Source of the DNA: Acidicapsa acidisoli
Lineage (GTDB): Bacteria > Acidobacteriota > Terriglobia > Terriglobales > Acidobacteriaceae
Length of the DNA stretch: 64,000 bases
NCBI RefSeq assembly: GCF_025685625.1
Contig: NZ_JAGSYI010000007.1
Location: 1-64,000, forward strand
Direction: 5' to 3'
Shown: piece by piece, positions 1-7,975 of the stretch
How the letters are laid out: each line of letters starts with the position of its first letter
Position numbering within the stretch: position 1 is the first letter of the stretch
Notes under the pieces: model-generated
The model's database searches: none
Seen by the model: only the letters and a program-made list of their open reading frames with translations
What the model was told of the DNA's origin: nothing
Translations under genes and position numbers: made by a program

Positions 1-1
1 A

Positions 2-202
2 GAGGCCAAAGCGTTTCTACTGGAGACACTACGCAATGGCCCTGTACCGTCGAAAGAACTTCTTGAGCACGCTCGCGAGACTCGCGACATCAAACGCGAC
101 ACTTTGATTCGTGCTCAAAAGGCTCTCTCAATTACCCCTCGCAAGCTCGCCATGAATGGTGGATGGGTTTGGGAATTGCCGGTTGCTTTCAAGCTGCCTT
201 GA
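2..202 (+). CDS. C-terminal tail of a probable phage/plasmid-type primase-helicase ATPase (partial)
   Basis: Only the last 66 codons are inside the window. The frame is open from base 2 to a TGA at 200-202. The peptide has a helical stretch ending ARETRDIKRDTLIRAQKAL and then a GGWVWELP motif. This layout (GP...A...I...TLxRAKxxL...GGxWxLP) is what I know from the C-terminal winged-helix region of AAA-type replicative ATPases or bifunctional primases of integrated elements and phages. The catalytic part would lie left of the window. Its last 14 bases overlap the 3' end of the convergent small gene at 189-398. Its place on the element side of the integrase fits a replication module. Assignment is from tail similarity only. 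Confidence 0.55.
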   Translation, partial: EAKAFLLETLRNGPVPSKELLEHARETRDIKRDTLIRAQKALSITPRKLAMNGGWVWELPVAFKLP

Positions 203-398
203 CTGGCTCAATGACTTCCCAATCCTCTGCTTCGATCTCGTACCAGCTTAGATCGTAAGCAGACGGCTCGCCTTTGTAGGCACTGACAACCAAAGCGTCG
301 CCTTGAACGAACATCACCGTTTCAGCATCCCATGTTTTAGCGCGTCGAACCTTAGCGCCTTGCCTCAATGCCATCGTCACACCATCAAATTTAGCCAT
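189..398 (-). CDS. Tad2/DUF2829-like small protein
   Basis: A 69-residue acidic protein. I start it at the ATG at 398, because AGGAGA lies about 7-8 bases upstream; the reading frame stays open further upstream without a comparable site. It has the layout of the DUF2829 family, part of which is now called Tad2 (Thoeris anti-defence 2): an N-terminal (F/Y)xxAxxxLxxGxKVxRxxW segment, here MALRQGAKVRRAKTW, a central hydrophobic beta stretch, and a C-terminal EAEDWEVIEP ending. Known Tad2 proteins bind the gcADPR-type signal of Thoeris immunity. Whether this copy does so is inference. It sits in the integrated element between a replication-type gene and the integrase. Alternative: a plain DUF2829 phage protein with no anti-defence role. 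Confidence 0.65.
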   Translation of the reverse strand: MAKFDGVTMALRQGAKVRRAKTWDAETVMFVQGDALVVSAYKGEPSAYDLSWYEIEAEDWEVIEPVKAA

Positions 399-530
399 TA
401 CTGATTCTCCTGATAAGTTAGAGTACGCCTGCGAAGTCAGACGCTCTCTAACTAATAGCACAGACTTATACCCTGATTGCACGCCTTGGATAGATATATT
501 TTTCCGCTAGTTTCTTGCTCATTCTTCGCT

Positions 531-590
531 GTAGTCTATGACCTACAAGGACTAGACATCTCGATTCGGTCCCTGTAGGCCATAGACTAC
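531..590. repeat. Imperfect 20-bp inverted repeat
   Basis: The arms at 531-550 and 571-590 match at 18 of 20 positions (GTAGTCTATG(A/G)CCTACA(A/G)GG) around a 20-nt loop. No T-run follows on either side, so it is unlikely to be a simple terminator. It may be a recombination, origin or regulator site. Confidence 0.7.
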
Positions 591-630
591 GTGAGCAGTC
601 CATCCGTTTCTTCGGCAGTCGGAAGGTCTG

Positions 631-788
631 CATCCGCATCTTCGCAGAGGGAAGAAATGGACGAAGATACTGTATTAGTCTGTACATACATATATTCGAT
701 AAACAAAGGACTTAGCTTCCACATCTTCGGAGAGTCCACAAGATCGAAGATGGGGAAGATACGGATGAAAAAGGATAATACGGAAGAT
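631..788. repeat. Cluster of six GAAGAT motifs
   Basis: GAAGAT occurs at 663-668, 746-751, 755-760 and 783-788 on the plus strand and at 638-643 and 723-728 on the minus strand. Two copies extend to a 13-mer GAAGAT(G/A)CGGATG in opposite orientation (643 to 631, and 755-767). About 0.1 copies would be expected by chance in such a stretch. A seventh copy (2265-2270) lies between the integrase and the tRNA. This looks like an iterated protein-binding site. Confidence 0.6.
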
Positions 789-849
789 GCGTACCTTCAT
801 AGACAGAGAGGTGGGAAAAGCCGTCCGCATCGACACAACGCCAGCGCAT

Positions 850-885
850 AAAAAGAGGCTGCATCGTCAATCAACAATGCAGCCT
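850..885 (-). terminator. Rho-independent terminator of the integrase gene
   Basis: Perfect 9-bp stem AGGCTGCAT/ATGCAGCCT (856-864 and 877-885). On the minus strand it is followed by CTTTTTAT. It lies 46 bases beyond the integrase stop codon. Confidence 0.75.
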
Positions 886-930
886 AACAACCAATGGGTA
901 GCTTAACTATCTAATCGTTGAATTGATGCG

Positions 931-2148
931 TCATGCTGCATCATGACGAAACGGCAACAACTTACCGCCTCGCTGTGTTTGCTCCAGAAAGTCACCCCAT
1001 GCTTGCATCATTACCGCACGTGGTTCCAAATAGAGCGCGTGATTGTAAGCAGCACTGACGGCATTACGCGGTGCGTGTGCAAGCTGTAGTTCGATGTGCT
1101 CATGGTTGAATCCACGCTCGTGCAAGATGGTGGATGCGAGTCCACGAAAGCCGTGTCCGGTTTGCCTTCCCTTATATCCCATGCGATCCAAAGCAAACAG
1201 AATTGTGTTGTTGCTCATCGACTTGTTGGGATTGCGCTCACCTGGAAACAGCAATTCACAATCACCCGTCAACGACTTGAGCAATTCCAGAACTTCGATA
1301 GCTTGCGACGAAAGCGGAACGATGTGCGGTGTGTCCATCTTCATGCGTTCAGCAGGGATATTCCATCGCCCATTCTCAAGATCGAATTCCGACCATCGCG
1401 CTTCGATTAACTCGGTTGTGCGAACGAATGTCAGCGCCATAAGTTTGATTGCAAGCCGTGTCACTTGCGTCCCTCGGTAAACTTCGATTGCACGAAGCAA
1501 CGCTGGAAGTTCATTGGCATCGACACGAGCAAGATTGACTTTCTTGGTTGGCTTCAAAACATCTGACGGCTTGAATTCAACAATCGGATTACGCTTTGCG
1601 AGTCCATGCGCAATGGCATAGCGGAATACCTGCCCAGTGGTCTGCAAGGCGCGTTTTGCCAAGTCTGCTGCGCCTCTCGCTTCGATTGCTTTCACCATCG
1701 CTACAAGTTCGGGCGGTTCGATTTCGCCGATTGGCCTTGAGCCAATATAGGGCAGCACATTGGCTTCCAAGCGCCTTCGTGTCGAGTCAATGTGTTGGGC
1801 GCTCTTGTCTTGCCGCCAATGGTTCATCCACAAGGCAGCAACGCTCTGGAATGAGCTTTCAGCGCAGGTCTGGATAGCGATCTTTTCGGCCTTCCGTACA
1901 GCCATTGGGTCCGATCCTGCCGCTAGTTGCCTTCGGGCAGCGGCATGACGGTCCCTGGCGACCGCTAGAGGCACTTCAGGGTACTTACCGAGCGCCATGA
2001 GCTTCTGAGCGCCATTGAATCGATATTTCCAACGCCAGAGCTTTCCACCAGAAGGCGTTACAAACAAGTGCAGACCTTTTGCATCGGGAATCCGGTAAGC
2101 CTTCTGTTTGGGATTGGCGTTACGAACCTTGACATCTGTGAGCGGCAT
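931..2148 (-). CDS. int: P4-type tyrosine integrase (DUF4102 arm-binding domain)
   Basis: A 405-residue site-specific recombinase. The N-terminal ~85 residues (MPLTDVKVRNANP..., GLHLFVTPSGGKLWRWKYRF) are the DUF4102 domain of prophage P4-like integrases. A SAM-like core-binding domain follows, then the catalytic domain with Arg in FVRTTELIEARW, the conserved Lys region AERMKM, His and Arg in TGHGFRGLAST, the second His in LAHAPRN and the nucleophile Tyr in AAYNHALYL. All active-site residues are present. I start it at the ATG at 2148 (CGGAGG 5-6 bases upstream) and not at the upstream in-frame codon. The gene lies 204 bp from the 3' end of tRNA-Val in the usual int-next-to-tRNA arrangement, so it should catalyse integration and excision there. 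Confidence 0.93.
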   Translation of the reverse strand: MPLTDVKVRNANPKQKAYRIPDAKGLHLFVTPSGGKLWRWKYRFNGAQKLMALGKYPEVPLAVARDRHAAARRQLAAGSDPMAVRKAEKIAIQTCAESSFQSVAALWMNHWRQDKSAQHIDSTRRRLEANVLPYIGSRPIGEIEPPELVAMVKAIEARGAADLAKRALQTTGQVFRYAIAHGLAKRNPIVEFKPSDVLKPTKKVNLARVDANELPALLRAIEVYRGTQVTRLAIKLMALTFVRTTELIEARWSEFDLENGRWNIPAERMKMDTPHIVPLSSQAIEVLELLKSLTGDCELLFPGERNPNKSMSNNTILFALDRMGYKGRQTGHGFRGLASTILHERGFNHEHIELQLAHAPRNAVSAAYNHALYLEPRAVMMQAWGDFLEQTQRGGKLLPFRHDAA

Positions 2149-2311
2149 GTTTCCTCCGGGAGTGTGCTCTGCGGAAAATACCACCACATCCGAGAACGCG
2201 TAGCACCGAAAGTACCACCTTAAAAAAGTGATTGCAAGGGGATGGCGGTGAACGCTGGCGGACGGAAGATCGAAAATAGCCTGTATTTACTGGATTTCTG
2301 TACGGTTCTCT

Positions 2312-2334
2312 AGCTTTTAAGAATGCTTAAAGCT
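2312..2334. repeat. Imperfect inverted repeat between integrase and tRNA
   Basis: The arms AGCTTTTAAG (2312-2321) and CTTAAAGCT (2326-2334) differ by one inserted T and flank a 4-nt loop. It lies 18 bases beyond the tRNA 3' end inside the presumed attachment region. It could be a weak tRNA terminator or an integrase or excisionase site. Confidence 0.4.
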
Positions 2335-2351
2335 CGTACAAATTGCGGGAA

Positions 2352-2428
<77 letters not shown>

Positions 2429-2610
2429 GCTCTGGCACAGACTTGGGCATGTTAGCCCTCTCACAATCATACCAGCGAATTCCCAGAGCAGACGCGATAC
2501 CGTTCGAATTGACAACGCCTCTCAAAAATAAGCATGGCTTCGATCAGCCTGGGTCTCCTGGCCAAGCCCATCAACAGTCCACCAACGGCCTAATTGATAC
2601 ACTCGACCGA

Positions 2611-3495
2611 GTGAAGAGACTCATCATCAACGCCGACGACTTCGGCCTCACCGCCGGCGTAAATCGCGCAATAACGGAACTGCACCGTCAAAAGGCACTG
2701 ACCAGTGCAACTCTCATGGCTCGCGCTACAGCCACAGACGAAGCCGTTGCTATGGCGGACCCAAGCCTCGGAGTAGGCTGCCATGTAGTCCTTGTCGACG
2801 GACAATCCGTTCTGGCCCCGCGACGCGACCTCGTCCTGCTTGTCGATCCGGTAAGCACAGGAGGTCGCTTCAAACCGACGCTCCTCGGCCTTCTGCGTCT
2901 TCTGTATTTGCAACGTAAGTCCCGGTCATTTTCGAATCGCCGCCTTGAAGAAGAAATCCAGGCCGAAGCCGCCGCTCAAATCTCGCTCCTTCAAGGCCAT
3001 GGCTTCAACCTGACCCATATCGACACACACAAACACACCCATATGTTCCCTCGCGTGTTGCGTCCCGTGCTCCGCGCAGCCCGAGCCGCGGGCATCCGCA
3101 CCATCCGCAACCCCTTCGAGCCAGAATGGAGCATCCGCGCCACTCCCCGCGCGCCTTGGCTTCGTCGTATTCAAGTGCAACTTCTGCGGACCTTCGAGCC
3201 CATATTTCGCCGGATCGTAGCCGAAGAAGGCTTCGTCACCACAGACGGCGCGATCGGCGTCCTAGCCACCGGAACGCTCGATCCCGCCACACTTGCCTCC
3301 CTGCTCCGCGCCGTGCCGCATGGCACCTGGGAGCTCGTCACCCATCCCGGATACAACGACGCAGAACTCGCCCAAGCTGGCACCCGCCTGCTGGCCTCAC
3401 GAGAGATCGAGCTAGCCGCTCTCAGCGCCGCATCCTTCGCGCCCGATATCGAACTCATCCACTTTGGCCACCTTATGCATCGCAACAGCAGTTGA
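2611..3495 (+). CDS. YdjC/ChbG-family carbohydrate deacetylase
   Basis: A 294-residue metal-dependent deacetylase of the YdjC family, which also includes the hopanoid-associated HpnK. Seen: the N-terminal NADDFGLT metal-binding motif, GVGCHVVLVDG, the His-rich HIDTHKHTHMFP, and WELVTHPGY near the C-terminus. I chose the GTG at 2611, which starts directly at VKRLIINADDFG. The frame is open upstream to 2443, but that stretch has no family resemblance and runs toward the tRNA. No strong ribosome site is visible. The family removes N-acetyl groups from sugars such as chitobiose. The substrate here is unknown. It lies 99 bp upstream of bshA in the same direction. Confidence 0.85.
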   Translation: MKRLIINADDFGLTAGVNRAITELHRQKALTSATLMARATATDEAVAMADPSLGVGCHVVLVDGQSVLAPRRDLVLLVDPVSTGGRFKPTLLGLLRLLYLQRKSRSFSNRRLEEEIQAEAAAQISLLQGHGFNLTHIDTHKHTHMFPRVLRPVLRAARAAGIRTIRNPFEPEWSIRATPRAPWLRRIQVQLLRTFEPIFRRIVAEEGFVTTDGAIGVLATGTLDPATLASLLRAVPHGTWELVTHPGYNDAELAQAGTRLLASREIELAALSAASFAPDIELIHFGHLMHRNSS

Positions 3496-3594
3496 GCCAG
3501 CATCCGTCCAACTAGCAGTCACCAGATCTTCGCAACATCGTCATGCACTTCTGGAATCTTCCCAGCCACTTCCACCGTCCTATCCAGCAGGCCT

Positions 3595-4737
3595 ATGCGC
3601 ATCGGAATCACGTGTTACCCAACCTACGGCGGCAGCGGTGTGGTCGCCACGGAACTCGGCATTGAACTGGCTGCTCTGGGCCACGAAGTCCACTTCATCA
3701 GCTATTCGCAGCCCTTCCGGCTCACCGGCCGCGAAACCGGCATCTTCTACCATGAAGTTCCAGTTTCGAACTATCCCCTCTTCGAATTCCCACCCTACGA
3801 CCTGGCCTTGGCTTCGCGCATGGCCGAGGTGGCAGAATATTACCTCCTCGACCTTTTACACGTGCACTACGCCATCCCTCACTCCGTCAGTGCGCTGCTT
3901 GCCCGCCAGATGCTGGCCGAACGCGGCAAGCGCCTGCCCTTCGTCACCACCCTGCACGGCACCGACATCACCCTCGTCGGCATGGATCGCTCCTACCTGC
4001 CCATCACCCGCTACTCCATCCAGCAAAGCGACGGCGTCACCAGCATCTCGTCCTACCTGAAGGAAGTCACCCAAACCAACTTCGGCATCACCCGGCCCAT
4101 CGAAGTCGTGCATAACTTCGTCAACTGCGATGTCTATCAGCCCATCGCTGATCTAGAAGCCCGGTCTAAAGCGCGCCGCCGCTACGCCGCCGACGACGAG
4201 TTTCTCCTCGTCCATCTCTCCAACTTCCGCCCCGTCAAGCGCGTCACCGATGTAATCCAGACCTTCGCCCAGATCGCCGACCAAATCCCCGCGCAGCTCA
4301 TCCTCATCGGCGACGGACCCGACCGCTCCACTGCCGAATGGCTGGCGCACACACTCGAAATCCAGGATCGCGTCCACTTCCTCGGCAAGCAGGATCGCGT
4401 CAACGAACTCCTTCCGCTCGCCGACCTCATGCTCATGCCCAGCGAAATGGAGTCCTTCGGCCTCGCAGCCCTCGAAGCGATGGCCTGCCAGACGCCAGCT
4501 ATCGCGACCCGCGTAGGCGGCGTGCCTGAACTCATCACCGATGGCGTCGATGGTCTGATCTTTGCCGTACGCGACGTCGACGCAATGGCCCAGGCCGCTA
4601 TCGCGCTCCTCACCGACACCGAGCGCCACCAGGCAATGCGCAAAGCAGCTCGCAAAACCGCGCAGGACCGCTTCTGCTCCACGCGCATCGTGCCTCGCTA
4701 TGTCGAGTTCTACGAGTCGCTCGTCGCACGCACCTGA
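3595..4737 (+). CDS. bshA: N-acetyl-alpha-D-glucosaminyl L-malate synthase BshA
   Basis: A 380-residue GT4 glycosyltransferase. It joins UDP-GlcNAc to L-malate in the first step of bacillithiol synthesis in the cytoplasm. The N-terminus MRIGITCYPTYGGSGVVATE is the BshA signature. HVHYAIPHS, TLHGTDITLVG, the VVHNFVN hinge, the GDGPDR loop and the EMESFGLAALEAMAC donor-site motif with its Glu are all present. Length equals the usual ~380. It may be co-transcribed with the upstream deacetylase. bshB and bshC are not visible in this window. The last 28 bases overlap the convergent kinase gene. Confidence 0.9.
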   Translation: MRIGITCYPTYGGSGVVATELGIELAALGHEVHFISYSQPFRLTGRETGIFYHEVPVSNYPLFEFPPYDLALASRMAEVAEYYLLDLLHVHYAIPHSVSALLARQMLAERGKRLPFVTTLHGTDITLVGMDRSYLPITRYSIQQSDGVTSISSYLKEVTQTNFGITRPIEVVHNFVNCDVYQPIADLEARSKARRRYAADDEFLLVHLSNFRPVKRVTDVIQTFAQIADQIPAQLILIGDGPDRSTAEWLAHTLEIQDRVHFLGKQDRVNELLPLADLMLMPSEMESFGLAALEAMACQTPAIATRVGGVPELITDGVDGLIFAVRDVDAMAQAAIALLTDTERHQAMRKAARKTAQDRFCSTRIVPRYVEFYESLVART

Positions 4738-6113
4738 ACCTGAGAGCGGCTTTCAGCGACATTGCCGCCAAACTCCGCCACATTCGCCGGAAGCTCAATC
4801 GAAACCAGCGTTCCCCGGCCAGGCCGCGAAACCACAGTGAACCTCGCGCGATTGCCATACAGCACTTCAAGCCGTTCGCGCACATTTTTCATGCCAATTC
4901 CTGCGCCTTGACGCTCGAGCGTCGTCGGTGGGTTGAGAACAATCCCAACACCATCATCCTCGACCTCCACCACCACGCTGTCGCCCTGCATCCGGCTGCG
5001 AATCGTGATCGTGCCGCCGTGAATGCGCGGCTCAAGGCCATGTTTGATGCTGTTCTCGATCAGCGGCTGCAACAGAATGCTCGGCACCAGCACATCCAGC
5101 GTCCGCTCATCCAACTCCTTCACTACGCGCAGCTTCTCCACGCCGAAGCGCACAACTTCGATATCCAGATAGTCGTCGGTAAAGCTAAGCTCCTCGCGCA
5201 ACAACACATATGTCCCGTGGTCCTTGAGCATCGCCCGCAGCAGGTTTGCCAGCTTTACGATCATCTCCCGGGCCAGATCCGGGCGAAACCGCACCAGTGA
5301 AGCAATCGAATTCAGCGTATTGAAGAGAAAATGCGGATTGATCTGCCGCTGCAGCGCATCGAGGCGCGCTTCGAGAACCAGCCGCTTCTGCTCCTCAAGC
5401 TTCAGCTCGATTCGCAACGCGTTCCACACCTTGAGCATGATTCCAACCACGACCGGCGCGCACAGCCACACTAGAACCTGCAACAGGTTGGACTCCGAAT
5501 CCAGCGCAAACAGCCGATGCGGATACTCGCTCGACAGCCACACATGGACCACCTCCATGCCGGTAATCAGCACCAGGAGCAGAATCTGCCGGTCGAACTT
5601 CGGCTTCCGCAAATTGCGCCTAACCCATCGATAGATGCTTAAATCCACAAACGGCGTAAACGACCAGATCTCCTCTTTTTCGACCCACGCGCCAAAGACT
5701 CCGCAAATGAGTCCCACCCCGCAAAGAATCGGAGCAGCCAGGTATTCATGCCGGATCTCTGCCGGAAGCGCCAGCACCACGGCGCTCAGCATTGCCCACC
5801 CCGGACCCAGCATCAGGCCCAGCAGAATCACCGTTTCAAACGAAATATCCGCAGCCTGAAAATTCGGCACATTCAACCGCACCCAAACCCCCAGGGTCAG
5901 CGGCACCAGAAAAAATGCCAGCAGGCTAAGAGTTTGCTTGGAACTTCGGTTCTCAGCAAAGAGAAGACGCTGAAAGGTGCGGGATCGGGCCAGCGCGCTC
6001 GCAACCGAGGCGGCCACGCCTAATTTCACCAGCAACGTAATGAGAATGAGTTTGTCGTCTACCACGCTTTCACTGTATCGCGCTCGATTGCATCCCGTTT
6101 CAGAATCCGTCAT
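4710..6113 (-). CDS. LytS-type sensor histidine kinase
   Basis: A 467-residue membrane kinase. The first ~240 residues hold several hydrophobic helices, and a basic coiled stretch (ELKLEEQKRLVLEARLDALQ) follows. Then comes the His_kinase (PF06580) core with the phospho-acceptor His in QINPHFLFNTLNSI, and a HATPase domain with LIENSIKHGLEP (N box), EDDGVGI and GIGMKNVRERL. This type normally pairs with a LytTR response regulator, and none lies next to it, so it appears orphan here. Its 3' end overlaps bshA by 28 bases tail to tail. It is divergent from ribA with 35 bp between starts. Confidence 0.88.
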   Translation of the reverse strand: MTDSETGCNRARYSESVVDDKLILITLLVKLGVAASVASALARSRTFQRLLFAENRSSKQTLSLLAFFLVPLTLGVWVRLNVPNFQAADISFETVILLGLMLGPGWAMLSAVVLALPAEIRHEYLAAPILCGVGLICGVFGAWVEKEEIWSFTPFVDLSIYRWVRRNLRKPKFDRQILLLVLITGMEVVHVWLSSEYPHRLFALDSESNLLQVLVWLCAPVVVGIMLKVWNALRIELKLEEQKRLVLEARLDALQRQINPHFLFNTLNSIASLVRFRPDLAREMIVKLANLLRAMLKDHGTYVLLREELSFTDDYLDIEVVRFGVEKLRVVKELDERTLDVLVPSILLQPLIENSIKHGLEPRIHGGTITIRSRMQGDSVVVEVEDDGVGIVLNPPTTLERQGAGIGMKNVRERLEVLYGNRARFTVVSRPGRGTLVSIELPANVAEFGGNVAESRSQVQVRATSDS

Positions 6114-6148
6114 CCAATAGCTAGAACCGTGAGGCCGTAAAATAAGCT

Positions 6149-6814
6149 ATGGGTTTTGACCGAGTCGTAAAAGTAGCCGATGCAGACTTCCCAACCCGCT
6201 GGGGACACTTCCGCATTCTGGGCTTTGAGGGCCATCTGGCCGAGCCACGTCCCTGCTGCGAAGAGTCTGCAAAGCATGGAAAGCGCATCGAAGGACTAGT
6301 CGCCCTCGTCCTGGGAGACATCCACTCCGCACCGCCGCTCGTGCGAATCCATTCCCAATGCCTCACAGGCGACGTCTTCGGCTCCCTGCGCTGCGACTGC
6401 CGTCTGCAATTGGAACTGGCTCTCAGTAAAATCAGCCAGGAAGGCGCGGGCATCCTGCTCTATGAGCAGCAAGAAGGCCGCGGCATCGGCCTCATGGCCA
6501 AGCTCCGCGCCTATGAACTCCAGGACCACGGCCGCGACACCGTCGAAGCCAACGAAGAACTCGGCTTCGCCGCCGACTGCCGCGAATTCGAGCTTCCCGC
6601 CGAAGTCCTGAAGCTCCTCGGCGTCTCAGCCGTGCGCCTGATCACCAACAACCCCGAAAAAGTAGCCGCTCTCGAAACCGGCGGCATCGAGGTAGTCGAG
6701 CGCGTCTCAGCCGAAGTAGTCCCGCAGGAATCCTTTGAAAAGTACCTCAAAACCAAGCACGAAAAGATGGGTCACATAGTCGAGTCCTTGGTCACCGAAG
6801 AACAGCCCGGTTAA
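6149..6814 (+). CDS. ribA: GTP cyclohydrolase II
   Basis: A 221-residue enzyme, stand-alone rather than fused to RibB. It converts GTP to the first pyrimidine intermediate of riboflavin synthesis. The zinc ligands are Cys71, Cys82 and Cys84 in HSQCLTGDVFGSLRCDC. QQEGRGIGL (GTP and catalytic region), RLITNNPEK and KYLKTKHEKMGH are all conserved. It is slightly longer than E. coli RibA (196) because of about 20 extra N-terminal residues. No ribosome site of note precedes it, and the start is the first ATG after the divergent kinase. Confidence 0.93.
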   Translation: MGFDRVVKVADADFPTRWGHFRILGFEGHLAEPRPCCEESAKHGKRIEGLVALVLGDIHSAPPLVRIHSQCLTGDVFGSLRCDCRLQLELALSKISQEGAGILLYEQQEGRGIGLMAKLRAYELQDHGRDTVEANEELGFAADCREFELPAEVLKLLGVSAVRLITNNPEKVAALETGGIEVVERVSAEVVPQESFEKYLKTKHEKMGHIVESLVTEEQPG

Positions 6815-6850
6815 CACCCCAAAGGCGTATCGAGTAGTCCGGAGGGAGCC

Positions 6851-6900
6851 GGGGGCTTCAGCCCCCCGAATAAGTCTAATTTTGCTGAGCCTTTAGGCTC
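6851..6900. repeat. REP-like pair of short hairpins after ribA
   Basis: Two perfect small hairpins follow each other: GGGGGC-TTCA-GCCCCC (6851-6866) and GAGCC-TTTA-GGCTC (6887-6900). They lie between the convergent ribA and the DUF2090 gene. No T-run follows the first. This resembles dispersed palindromic elements seen in acidobacterial genomes (from memory). Confidence 0.55.
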
Positions 6901-6936
6901 GGGCTCTTGCTTCATTCGCCCAACAGACCACAAGGC

Positions 6937-7860
6937 TTAAGCCACTCCTTTAGCACCCTCAAACACATCCACAAACTCCCGGTATCGCCTAGCCATTTCC
7001 GTCACAGCTTCTTCGCGCGTAATCTTCCCAGCCCGCATATTCACCAGCGGATCCCAGAAATCCGTCCGTCCCACCGCAAACCCGATAAATCCCGGAACCG
7101 CCGCAGCCGTCGTCAGCCATTCATGCACCTTCTTGTCATCCTCACCCCGGCCCAGGATGATGCAGCTCACATTGCCGCGCCCGCCCTGCCGCGCCGTAGC
7201 CACCATCTTCTCGCAGTCCTCGCGCCGGTCCAGCCCTTCAATCTTCCAGACATCCGGCTCCACGCCCGCCCGCTGCAACTCTTCAATTGCGCCAATCATC
7301 AATTGAGGCCGCAGCTCCCGGTCATAAGCCTTCTTGTCGCCCTTGAACTGCTCAAGCTGCTTCTTCTCCGCTGGAACCAGCAGCTCAAACATGAACAGGC
7401 TACGCGCCGCGCCTTGCAGATAATCCGAAAGCCGCTTCAACCGCGCCGCCTGCTCCCGATTCAGATCAGCATCGCCGCCCGGGTTGTAACGCACCAGCAC
7501 CTTGCAGAACGTCGGCTTGAAAGCCTCAATATGCGCCGCAAAATCCTCGCCGTACTCAAAATCGAACTCCGGCTGACCGCTCTTCTCAGCAGCCATGGCA
7601 AAGTGAAACCCCAGTGCCGCGGCATCTCGAAGAATCGCCGCCCCAAACTGCTCATCCACCAGAATTCCGGCCTTGTCCTTGTCAACGCCATCCCCAACAG
7701 CCTTTTGAAAGCCGTCAAAAATCACCCGCTTGGCTGCGGCAATCTCCGCCGTCTGTTCCGGCGTAAGGTCACCCTTCCAGCCAAACATGCCGGTCTCAAA
7801 CGATCCGCGATGGTCAAAAGGAAGAATATAAAGTGGCTTGGTAAATCCGCGAGGTGTCAT
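6937..7860 (-). CDS. DUF2090-domain putative sugar-phosphate aldolase
   Basis: A 307-residue protein that starts MTPRGFTKPLYILPFDHRGS. The LPFDHR segment, KAGILVDEQFGA, KVLVRYNPGG, WKIEGLDRREDC and GFAVGRTDFWDPL are features I associate with DUF2090, the TIM-barrel domain found alone or fused behind IolC-type kinases, where it acts on 2-deoxy-5-keto-gluconate 6-phosphate. No other myo-inositol genes are nearby, so the substrate is not settled. It is the last gene of a minus-strand series with the DinB-like and P-loop kinase genes; 115 bp separate it from the DinB gene. Confidence 0.75.
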   Translation of the reverse strand: MTPRGFTKPLYILPFDHRGSFETGMFGWKGDLTPEQTAEIAAAKRVIFDGFQKAVGDGVDKDKAGILVDEQFGAAILRDAAALGFHFAMAAEKSGQPEFDFEYGEDFAAHIEAFKPTFCKVLVRYNPGGDADLNREQAARLKRLSDYLQGAARSLFMFELLVPAEKKQLEQFKGDKKAYDRELRPQLMIGAIEELQRAGVEPDVWKIEGLDRREDCEKMVATARQGGRGNVSCIILGRGEDDKKVHEWLTTAAAVPGFIGFAVGRTDFWDPLVNMRAGKITREEAVTEMARRYREFVDVFEGAKGVA

Positions 7861-7975
7861 ATTGTCTCCAGAGACTGCTCTGATTCATTCCCTGTATCAG
7901 ATGCAACCCGCAGACATTCTGTTCGCACAATTCTCCAGGAGAATTCACCACACCGGCAGCACTCCGGACACAAAT

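Larger units (their letters stand above)
399..849. other. Non-coding interval of the mobile element, AT-rich and motif-dense
   Basis: I see no convincing gene here; the open frames have no family resemblance. The interval holds a 20-bp imperfect inverted repeat (531-590), six copies of GAAGAT on either strand (638-788) and an AT-rich patch around 675-715. It is better read as a cis-acting control or replication region than as coding sequence. Confidence 0.5.

Noticed and set aside
638-788. CRISPR array
   Set aside because: The repeated motif is only 6-13 bases, irregularly spaced and in both orientations. No cas genes are seen.
591-851. An 86-codon plus-strand open frame in the mobile element
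   Set aside because: It runs through the GAAGAT motif cluster, has no family resemblance and reaches into the integrase terminator.
2443-2610. Extended N-terminus of the YdjC-type deacetylase
   Set aside because: The stretch lies next to the tRNA, has no similarity to the family, and the domain begins at the GTG at 2611.
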